From the NCBI RefSeq assembly GCF_038397725.1, contig NZ_CP151634.1, positions 3,038,001 to 3,102,000 on the forward strand: 64,000 nucleotides of DNA, given 5' to 3'. Below the pieces are notes generated by a model. The model searched no databases, had not been told where the DNA came from, and saw only the letters and a list, made by a program, of their open reading frames with translations. The position numbers and the translations under genes were made by a program. Shown here piece by piece: positions 58,338-64,000 of this stretch. The DNA comes from Microbacterium sp. LWO13-1.2 (GTDB lineage: Bacteria > Actinomycetota > Actinomycetes > Actinomycetales > Microbacteriaceae). Every line of letters begins with the position of its first letter. The stretch's first letter is position 1.

Positions 58338-59419
58338 TGAATCCGGCTTCCTGGGTGCTGCACGTCGACATGGATCAGTTCATCGCCGCCGTCGAGGTGC
58401 TGCGCCACCCGGAACTCTCCGGCAAGCCCGTCATCGTCGGCGGAAACGGCGATCCGACGGAACGGGCCGTCGTTTCCACCGCCTCGTACGAAGCTCGTGC
58501 CTACGGGATCGGCTCGGGGATGCCGTTGAAGATCGCTGCCCGCAAGGCCCCGGATGACGCCGTGTTCCTCCCTGTCGATCATGAGGCTTATGAGGCGGCA
58601 TCCGACGCAGTGATGATGACGCTGCGCGCTCGACCAGGAGTCGTGCTGGAGGTCATCGGCTGGGACGAGTGCTTTCTGGGCGTGAGCACCGAGGACCCTG
58701 AGACCGTCGCGCGCGACGCCCAGGCCGCTGTCCTCGAGGCGACGCGTCTGCACTGTTCCGTGGGCATCGGCGACAACAAGATCCGCGCCAAGATCGCGAC
58801 CGAGTTCGGCAAGCCCGGCGGGGTCTTCCGTCTGACGGAGAAGAACTGGTTCGAAGTGATGGGGGAGCGACCGACCCGCGACCTCTGGGGCGTCGGCTCC
58901 AGGGTGCAGAAGCGGCTCGCAGATCTCGGCATCCATACCGTCCGTGAGCTCGCCGACGCTGAACGGGACGATCTGATCGCCGAGTTCGGACCGAAAATGG
59001 GCGTCTGGTATCACGGACTCGGCTCAGGAGACGGGCCGAGCGTCGTCGATGACACACCATGGGTCGCGCGCAGCCACAGCCGGGAGACGACGTTTCAGGC
59101 GAATCTGACAACGGCGCGGGAGATCGAGGAAGCCATCCGCGGGCTGGCGGAAGAGGCATTCGACGATTGCGCGGCAGAGGGACGAGCGGTCATCCGCGTT
59201 CATCTCAAGGTGCGCTACGCGCCGTTCGTCACCAAGACGACCGGACGCAAGCTCGCTGAGCCGACGACCAGTCGCGAAACCTTCGTCGCTGCGGCACTGG
59301 CTCTCGGCGGGGTACTCGACGAGGGACGCGAGGTGCGCCTGCTCGGCGTACGCGCCGAGATGGAGATGCCCGTTGACGGTGACGCTGCCGAGCGAACGCC
59401 GGTGCGCGGGAGGATCTGA
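58337..59419 (+). CDS. dinB: Y-family DNA polymerase, DinB2 type
   Basis: A 360-residue translesion polymerase. HVDMDQFIAAVEV holds catalytic Asp11, and EVIGWDECFLGV holds Asp110-Glu111. The GWDE form, VIVGGNGDPTERAVVSTASYEA and the short C-terminus without an obvious clamp-binding motif match mycobacterial DinB2 rather than DinB1. The steric-gate position is Ile16; DinB1-type enzymes have Phe or Tyr there, and mycobacterial DinB2 has Leu and incorporates ribonucleotides. The start at 58337 overlaps the stop of a leaderless mini-ORF. No SOS box was recognised upstream. Confidence 0.93.
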   Translation: MNPASWVLHVDMDQFIAAVEVLRHPELSGKPVIVGGNGDPTERAVVSTASYEARAYGIGSGMPLKIAARKAPDDAVFLPVDHEAYEAASDAVMMTLRARPGVVLEVIGWDECFLGVSTEDPETVARDAQAAVLEATRLHCSVGIGDNKIRAKIATEFGKPGGVFRLTEKNWFEVMGERPTRDLWGVGSRVQKRLADLGIHTVRELADAERDDLIAEFGPKMGVWYHGLGSGDGPSVVDDTPWVARSHSRETTFQANLTTAREIEEAIRGLAEEAFDDCAAEGRAVIRVHLKVRYAPFVTKTTGRKLAEPTTSRETFVAAALALGGVLDEGREVRLLGVRAEMEMPVDGDAAERTPVRGRI

Positions 59420-59433
59420 GGGGTGATCCCATC

Positions 59434-59455
59434 CCGTGGTGTCCGGTCACCACGG
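59434..59455. terminator. short hairpin between convergent dinB and acetyltransferase genes
   Basis: CCGTGGTG and CACCACGG with a 6-nt loop; it overlaps the last codons of the minus-strand acetyltransferase gene. No T tract. Confidence 0.4.
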
Positions 59456-60001
59456 AGTGCCGTGCAGGTCGACCTCGCCCTCAGGCCACTCCTGCAGGGA
59501 CGAATGGACGGGATAGATCAGGATCGGGGAGTCCCGAGTGGTGACGATCTCATGGGGCTTCTGCCAGGAGACGCAGTGTTCGACGACCTGGATGCGGTGC
59601 CATCCGGTCGCTCCGTAGAAGGCAACCACCTCGTCCCGGCAACCGAGATATCCGAAGGAGACGGACGGGTTCGCGCGCATCGCGTCCTGGGCGTGTTCCA
59701 TCGCTCGCGTGCCCAGCCCCGTCCCGCGCCGGTCGGCGTCCACGAGCACGCCACCGGTTCCGGCCACTGTCACGGTGGCGCTGCCCACGGAGATGGTGCG
59801 GATCTGGTGGCCGACGTGGGCCACCAACTCCGCGCCGTCGAAGACCATCGTGTGCACGTCGGCCGGCGCGTAGCCGTACGGTGCATCGGGTTCCCAGGGC
59901 CCGAACGCCGCGGCATACTCGCGGTCGAAAAGTGACCGTAACTCAGCCGTGTCGCCTGCCGAAAGCGAGTCGTGCGGGACATTCCTGACGTGTTCAACCA
60001 C
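59447..60001 (-). CDS. GNAT acetyltransferase, weakly AAC(2')-like
   Basis: A 184-residue acetyltransferase with strand VAHVGHQIRTISVGSATVTV, acetyl-CoA loop DADRRGTGLGTRAMEHAQDA and YGATGWHRIQVVEH. Its order (mid-protein self-interaction strand, RGxGxG loop, C-terminal ending in EGEVDLHGTPW) recalls aminoglycoside 2'-N-acetyltransferases of the AAC(2')-I type, but identity looks low by eye and no resistance claim is made. Start GTG at 59999-60001; TAGACT lies 8 nt upstream and includes the VOC stop codon. Confidence 0.8.
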   Translation of the reverse strand: MVEHVRNVPHDSLSAGDTAELRSLFDREYAAAFGPWEPDAPYGYAPADVHTMVFDGAELVAHVGHQIRTISVGSATVTVAGTGGVLVDADRRGTGLGTRAMEHAQDAMRANPSVSFGYLGCRDEVVAFYGATGWHRIQVVEHCVSWQKPHEIVTTRDSPILIYPVHSSLQEWPEGEVDLHGTPW

Positions 60002-60012
60002 GAGACGAGAGT

Positions 60013-60429
60013 CTACGAGCCCGGCACGGCAGCGGGCGACGATGACGGGTGCGGAGTCAAGACCTCCAACCGATTGCCGAATCCGTCGCGGGCATGGAAC
60101 CGGATGTATCCCTCGAACGTTTCACGATCGACCCAGGACAGGTCGAAACCGCCCGCCTCGATCCGATGCGCCATCGCTTCGAGCGCCGCGACGCTCTCGA
60201 CCACGAGCGCGGGGTGCGCCTTCTTCGCCGGCATGAACGGGTCGTCGACCCCGACGTGGATCTCGGCGTTCACGCCTCCGTCATCAAAGCTGCGAAACCA
60301 GCATCCTCCCCGTCCCGCAAGCGATGGCGGCTTGTCGACCTCGGTCAACCCGACAGCATCCCGATAGAAGCGACGTGTCGTCTCCTCGCCGCCGGGAGGC
60401 ATGGACACCTGTACGTGATGCAGTCTCAC
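60013..60429 (-). CDS. VOC family (glyoxalase/bleomycin-resistance-like) protein
   Basis: A 138-residue VOC protein. It begins VRLHHVQVSMPPGGEETTRRFYRDAVGL and has NAEIHVGVDDPFMPAKKAHPAL and RFHARDGFGNRLEVLTP, with candidate metal ligands His4/5, His (EIHVG) and Glu (RLEVL). The GTG at 60427-60429 follows GGAG and directly adjoins an AT-rich palindrome. The frame is open to 60558 but the upstream part is non-homologous and crosses the operator. The GNAT gene downstream is likely cotranscribed. Confidence 0.85.
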   Translation of the reverse strand: MRLHHVQVSMPPGGEETTRRFYRDAVGLTEVDKPPSLAGRGGCWFRSFDDGGVNAEIHVGVDDPFMPAKKAHPALVVESVAALEAMAHRIEAGGFDLSWVDRETFEGYIRFHARDGFGNRLEVLTPHPSSSPAAVPGS

Positions 60430-60440
60430 TTGATCTCCAA

Positions 60441-60464
60441 ATTTATCTTGACGTCGAGATAAAT
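60441..60464. promoter_or_regulatory. AT-rich palindromic operator upstream of the VOC gene
   Basis: Arms ATTTATCT and AGATAAAT flank a TGACGTCG centre: a 24-bp near-perfect palindrome (one symmetric mismatch pair) in a GC-rich genome, ending 11 bp before the VOC GTG. TCTTGACGTCGAGA-type sites are used by MarR-family repressors in actinobacteria. No MarR gene is in the window. Confidence 0.6.
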
Positions 60465-60545
60465 CTAGCACCGGCCCCGTTGATCCTTCGGGATCGCCGA
60501 TCGCCGCGCTGACACTTCTCATACCGCTGCTGAGACAATGCGCGT

Positions 60546-61073
60546 ATGTCGCAGGCACCCGATCCGAACACCCTCGAGACCGACCGACTCATCCTCCGAC
60601 CCCAGCGAGTGGGGGATGCGGCCATCTTTCATCAGTTGTGGACCGAGCGGGACGCACGCGTGCCACCGCACCGACAGATCGGCCCGGACGGGCGGCCAAC
60701 GGAGGCGGATATCGTGTCGCATATCCGCGCACAGCAGGGCGGTTCGAGTCTGGGCCTTCTCACCGTGGAGCGTAAGGGCGCGGCCGTCATCGGATACTGC
60801 GGGCTGGTCTTCAATGGCAACGGGGAGGCCGGCGAACCCGAGTTGGCGTTCGAGTTGCTGCGCGACTTTCATAATCACGGGTACGCGACCGAGGCGGCGT
60901 GGGCCGTGATCTCGCGGGCGGCGGATTTCGGCTATCCGCGGCTATGGGCGACGGTATGGGACTGGAATGTCTCGTCGCGGCGGGTCCTCGAGAAGCTCGG
61001 GTTCCGCGACACCGGGCGCGTGAATGCCGATTCCGTACACGGTCGCAGTCTGCTGACCGTACGGGATGTCTGA
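60546..61073 (+). CDS. GNAT acetyltransferase, RimJ/RimL-like
   Basis: A 175-residue acetyltransferase beginning ETDRLILRPQRVGDAAIFHQLW, with IGYCGLVFNG, PELAFELLRDFHNHGYATEAA at the acetyl-CoA site and VWDWNVSSRRVLEKLGF at the end, all typical of the RimJ/RimL group. The ATG at 60546 lies 6 nt after GACAAT and has no ribosome site. Substrate unknown. Confidence 0.9.
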   Translation: MSQAPDPNTLETDRLILRPQRVGDAAIFHQLWTERDARVPPHRQIGPDGRPTEADIVSHIRAQQGGSSLGLLTVERKGAAVIGYCGLVFNGNGEAGEPELAFELLRDFHNHGYATEAAWAVISRAADFGYPRLWATVWDWNVSSRRVLEKLGFRDTGRVNADSVHGRSLLTVRDV

Positions 61074-61166
61074 CGCCGTGGTGTCTGAGATGTCGATCGG
61101 GCGCCATCTCGTTCGACGTAGTAGTGAGGGCGACATGACGTCGTCCCGGAATGAAAGGATCCGACC

Positions 61167-61544
61167 ATGTCGCAGTACTTCCTGACCGTGCCTCACGACA
61201 CGGCGACAGAGCCGACCATGGCCTCGATGCAGGAGTTCGACCCGGCAGAACTCGCAGCCGTCATGGCAGCCGTCGATGCATTCAACACCGACCTGAAGAA
61301 TGCCGGCGCGCTTGTCTTCGCCGGCGGCCTCAACCCGCCGTCGACCGCGAAGACCGTCGACGTCTCATCGGGGGAGACCCGAGTGCTTGACGAGCCGTTC
61401 GTCATGGCAGATTCATACGTCGGGGGCTTCTGGGTGATCGAAGCGGCCGACGACGATGCCGCCATCGAGTGGACGATCAAGGCCGCAACCGCTCTGCAGG
61501 GCCGCATCGAGGTTCGCGCCCTGCAGGAGCCACCCACGGAGTAG
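61167..61544 (+). CDS. YCII-related domain protein
   Basis: A 125-residue dimeric alpha/beta-barrel protein of the YCII family, with SQYFLTVPHD at the start, VDAFNTDLKNAGALVFAGGL in the middle and ADSYVGGFWVIEAADDDAAIEWTIKA near the end. Such proteins are often linked to ECF sigma factors or bind small molecules; no sigma factor lies here. AAAGGA precedes the ATG at 61167. Confidence 0.88.
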   Translation: MSQYFLTVPHDTATEPTMASMQEFDPAELAAVMAAVDAFNTDLKNAGALVFAGGLNPPSTAKTVDVSSGETRVLDEPFVMADSYVGGFWVIEAADDDAAIEWTIKAATALQGRIEVRALQEPPTE

Positions 61545-61615
61545 CCCCCGAAACGAGGCGGCGTGCGATGCGCCGGTCCAACGCGTGTCACGTGCGGGGA
61601 GGGAATACTGGGGTG

Positions 61616-62161
61616 ATGACGGCCTTCCCGCGAATCGTTGTTCCCCGCATCACGGGGACCAGCCTTCTCCTCCGCCCGTTTGAGGAGACGGACGTCGACG
61701 CCCTGTTCGATGCGTCGGCGGACCCTGCGATCACAGCTGTCACCACGGTTCCTGACGTCGTCGATCCTGGTCTCGCCGCGGAATGGATCGCCAGGCAGCA
61801 TGAACGCGCGAGCACCGGCCTCGGCTACTCGTTCGCGATCCAGTCCGATCAAGAGTGCGTGGGGCAGATCGGTCTCTGGCTACACGACGTGCACCACGGA
61901 CGAGCGACGATCGGCTACTGGATCCGCCCAAGCCGTCGCCGTCGCGGGCACGCCTTCAGCGCGCTGCAGACCCTTTCAGAGTGGGCGTGGAGCATCCCCG
62001 AGCTTCATCGGCTGCAACTCCACGTTGAGCCGGCAAACGAGGCATCGTGTCGGACGGCTGAGCGCGCCGGATTTGAACGCGAAGGGTTACTCCGCTCCTG
62101 GCAGGCCATCGGCGATGAACGCCGCGACATGGTCGTGTACGGGCTCATCAGGCCGCAGTAG
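61616..62161 (+). CDS. GNAT acetyltransferase
   Basis: A 181-residue acetyltransferase of the RimJ/RimL type: GTSLLLRPFEETDVDALF, VGQIGLWLHDVHHGRATIGYWI, RRRRGHAFSALQTLSEWAW and LQLHVEPANEASCRTAERAGF. ATG 61616 lies 6 nt after AATACT; GTG 61613 is also possible. The longer frame to 61469 overlaps the YCII gene and is rejected. Confidence 0.88.
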   Translation: MTAFPRIVVPRITGTSLLLRPFEETDVDALFDASADPAITAVTTVPDVVDPGLAAEWIARQHERASTGLGYSFAIQSDQECVGQIGLWLHDVHHGRATIGYWIRPSRRRRGHAFSALQTLSEWAWSIPELHRLQLHVEPANEASCRTAERAGFEREGLLRSWQAIGDERRDMVVYGLIRPQ

Positions 62162-62263
62162 CGGCCGTCATCGCGACTGGTCGATTGGGTGCCCGAGATG
62201 GATTCATTCCACTAGCAGCTGGCTCCTCTCCAATGCATTCACGGACACGCCACGCTCACCCGG

Positions 62264-62269
62264 TAAGGT
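62264..62269 (+). promoter_or_regulatory. -10 box of a leaderless CPBP transcript
   Basis: TAAGGT ends 6 nt before the GTG at 62276. Confidence 0.55.
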
Positions 62270-62275
62270 GCGCGC

Positions 62276-63031
62276 GTGACCATCGATCGTTGGCAAGCTC
62301 TCGGATTCGGCGCAGGAGTGCATCTCCTTCGCTTCGGGGTGATCGCGGGAGCACTCGCGCTCGCACCACTGCTGGGAATCTCAGGTTGGTACCTCGGGCT
62401 CGCCGCAGACGTCGCCTGCGTTCTCCTTGCCGTCGTGCTCGTGACCGCACGCGGCCAGTGGTGCCGGTCTGGTCTGTTTTCGCTGTGGCGGGGGAGAACC
62501 GCTGCCCTGTTCCTCATACCTTTCGTTGCCGAGTTGCTGCTGTGGGCGGTGCCGAGTGGTCTCGTCGAGCGTCCGCCCGGGTTCGGGCTCTGGGCACTCA
62601 CTCTGCTCCTCGTCGGCGTGAACGAAGAACTCATCAGCCGCGTCGTCGTGCTGGAGCGTATGCGGAGCTCTTTCGGTCCCTTCGGCGCCGTCGCGCTCAC
62701 CGGCGCCCTGTTCGGCCTGCAGCACCTCTCCGCGTTCGCCACCTCCGCACGCACGGTCGAGGATGTGCTCCTCAATGTTCTTGTCTCCGCGTGCTACGGC
62801 ATCGGATTGGCAGCATTCCAGTACCGCTTCCGCTGGGTGCTTCCGCTGGTACTCCTGCACGCTGCCGTCGACTTCACGACGATCCTCTCCGCGAATCCGC
62901 TGCCAGACCCCGCCGTCGCCGTCACTTGTCTCGCGTTCCTAGCGACCGCGGCGGTGATCCTGCGCCCGCTCGTCACCGACCGCGGTTCTTTCCGTCGTCG
63001 CCCCGCCGAATCCCGAACCGGGTCTTCCTGA
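62276..63031 (+). CDS. CPBP family intramembrane metalloprotease
   Basis: A 251-residue membrane protein with about seven helices. The Abi/CaaX-protease motifs are present: NEELISR (EExxxR) near residue 120, FGLQHL (FxxxH) and a later HAAVDF, which together form the intramembrane active site. Bacterial members cut membrane or leaderless peptides, for example in bacteriocin maturation or immunity. No bacteriocin precursor was seen nearby. GTG start, leaderless. Confidence 0.87.
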   Translation: MTIDRWQALGFGAGVHLLRFGVIAGALALAPLLGISGWYLGLAADVACVLLAVVLVTARGQWCRSGLFSLWRGRTAALFLIPFVAELLLWAVPSGLVERPPGFGLWALTLLLVGVNEELISRVVVLERMRSSFGPFGAVALTGALFGLQHLSAFATSARTVEDVLLNVLVSACYGIGLAAFQYRFRWVLPLVLLHAAVDFTTILSANPLPDPAVAVTCLAFLATAAVILRPLVTDRGSFRRRPAESRTGSS

Positions 63032-63186
63032 CTGCTTCTACGAGGTCGGTGACAACGCCTGTGAAGTCGAGCCCCGCAGCAACCTGTGGAATGCAATCGG
63101 ATCTTTACTCCGGAAGCTCCGTGGGGGGGGTGCCAGCCACGCGATCACCCACAGCGATCTGCTCCACGTTCCAGGTCAACGCGCCA
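63032..63186. other. gap with a G8 run
   Basis: 155 bases between the CPBP gene and the convergent APH gene. It contains eight consecutive G at 63123-63130. No ORF with family likeness, hairpin with a clear stem, or repeat was found. Confidence 0.4.
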
Positions 63187-64000
63187 CTATCGGCTGATGA
63201 GCCTCATCAAGTGGCCGACCTGAGCTTCAGTTGTGCCAGGCGGGTTGCGGCGGAAAGCGCTGTTGCCGGGGAGGAGCATCGCCAACCAGAAGGCTGCCCA
63301 GAGCGGTCGGTATGCACGCATCCGCACTCGCTCTTCTTCTGACAAGCCGACAGCGGCGGTCAGCGCTTCGGCATCGAACACGCCATCGAGGCGAGCGGCA
63401 ATGTGCTCGACGTGATCGGCCAGGTCGTATGCCGGATCTGTGAGGCCACCGTCTTCGAAATCAACAAGGCGGCATGTACGACCATCCCAGAGGATATTCG
63501 CGGGGTTCAGATCCGCGATCCCGAGTGCCACGAGCCGCGGGTCTGGGAGTACATCGGGTCGAGCCAGCCATTCACGCGCGGCTTCGATTCCGTCCGCCAC
63601 CTGTAACGAATCCTGGCAGGGGGAGAGGTCGTAGGTGCTGCTCAGCCAGCCCGTAAGGGCATGAGGAAGCGACGACGGGCCGTAGCGGCGCTCTGTGATC
63701 CCCGCGGCCGCGATGTGCTCGACGGGAATGCTGTAAAGGCGCTGCAACGCCCGCCCCAGAGACACTGTCTGCTCTGATGTCAGCGGCGTGTGGCCGAGGG
63801 GCTCTCCAGCCAGCCGTTCCATGATCACAACCGGGTGCCCTTCGACGGTCTCTCGTCTCAGTGGTCGGGGAGTGATCCCGGGCGCGTGCTCCCAAATGAG
63901 GCGGAGACAGCTCCATTCACGATCAGCTTCTCCGTCGGCCCAATGCAGAAATCTCTTCCGGACCTCTGTGTCGCTGAAGCGCAGATCGTGAGTCCGAGAC
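63187..64000 (-). CDS. aminoglycoside phosphotransferase-like kinase, 5' end outside window
   Basis: An APH-fold small-molecule kinase read on the minus strand; the frame stays open to the window edge, so the N-terminus lies beyond 64000. Visible are a lobe-linker segment EGHPVVIMERLAGEPLG, the catalytic loop LGIADLNPANILWDG (Asp and Asn present; the usual His before Gly-Asp is replaced) and the metal loop LVDFEDGGLTDPAYDLADHVEHI. A shorter start at GTG 63826-63828 would cut off the N-lobe and is not credible. Substrate could be a sugar, amino acid or antibiotic. Confidence 0.82.
   Translation of the reverse strand, partial: SRTHDLRFSDTEVRKRFLHWADGEADREWSCLRLIWEHAPGITPRPLRRETVEGHPVVIMERLAGEPLGHTPLTSEQTVSLGRALQRLYSIPVEHIAAAGITERRYGPSSLPHALTGWLSSTYDLSPCQDSLQVADGIEAAREWLARPDVLPDPRLVALGIADLNPANILWDGRTCRLVDFEDGGLTDPAYDLADHVEHIAARLDGVFDAEALTAAVGLSEEERVRMRAYRPLWAAFWLAMLLPGNSAFRRNPPGTTEAQVGHLMRLISR

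Noticed and set aside
59447-60001. Calling the GNAT at this place an aminoglycoside-resistance gene
   Set aside because: Likeness to AAC(2')-I is limited to overall order and a few residues; this needs an alignment before a resistance function is claimed.
63123-63130. G8 run as a phase-variation switch
   Set aside because: It lies between two convergent gene ends and outside any promoter, so slippage would have no clear effect; it may even be a sequencing-prone homopolymer.

Overview
The window is a piece of a high-GC actinobacterial chromosome. Gene order (efp-nusB, pyrR-pyrB-pyrC-carA-carB-pyrF-gmk-rpoZ-metK-priA-fmt-rsmB-rpe-his-trp-lgt-gltB-gltD-pyk ... pdtaR ... polA), dense ATGA/GTGA start-stop overlaps, frequent GTG starts, TAnnnT -10 boxes placed 6-7 nt before start codons, and a gmk fused to an integration-host-factor domain point to Microbacteriaceae, most likely Microbacterium. 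The species cannot be named from the sequence alone. No rRNA, CRISPR array, IS element or prophage was seen, and no gene-free stretch exceeds about 220 bases.

Layout. (1) 1-1848: end of an unrecognised gene, aroQ, efp, nusB. (2) 1896-12160: an accessory block between nusB and pyrR, holding a SWIM/SNF2 ATPase, a nitrate assimilation operon (nitrate porter, flavoprotein reductase, molybdopterin nitrate reductase) preceded by GlnR-like operator boxes, and a metallo-beta-lactamase/Rieske fusion protein. No nitrite reductase is present. (3) 12181-22050: the pyrimidine operon, opened by a probable PyrR RNA-binding site over the pyrR ribosome binding site, running to the mIHF-Gmk fusion and rpoZ. 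(4) 22141-28476: metK, priA (helicase motifs lost), fmt, rsmB, rpe; coaBC, usual between rpoZ and metK, is absent. (5) 28473-34411: hisE-G-F-I running into a Trp-associated membrane protein, an HGxxPAAW protein and trpC-B-A; trpE, usual at the hisI junction, is absent. (6) 34422-43068: lgt, glutamate synthase gltB-gltD and pyk, closed by a strong terminator. (7) 43181-50138: an alpha/beta hydrolase, tRNA-Leu(CAA), the ANTAR regulator pdtaR, a GNAT enzyme, a hotdog thioesterase, polA and a DUF885 peptidase-like protein. (8) 50170-64000: an accessory tail of short, mostly monocistronic genes: a luciferase-like oxidoreductase, two MFS transporters, an SGNH hydrolase, an FGE-like protein, GNAT acetyltransferases, VOC proteins, a lipoprotein, a DinB2-type polymerase, a YCII protein, a CPBP protease and an aminoglycoside-phosphotransferase-like gene cut by the window edge.

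The genes work together mainly in nitrogen flow: nitrate uptake and reduction, glutamate synthase, and carbamoyl phosphate and pyrimidine synthesis, with histidine and tryptophan branches. The most notable points are the GlnR-like boxes, the Rieske/MBL fusion, the mIHF-Gmk fusion, the missing trpE and coaBC, a DinB2-type polymerase with Ile at the steric gate, two leaderless mini-ORFs coupled to downstream genes, and an AT-rich palindromic operator before a VOC gene.
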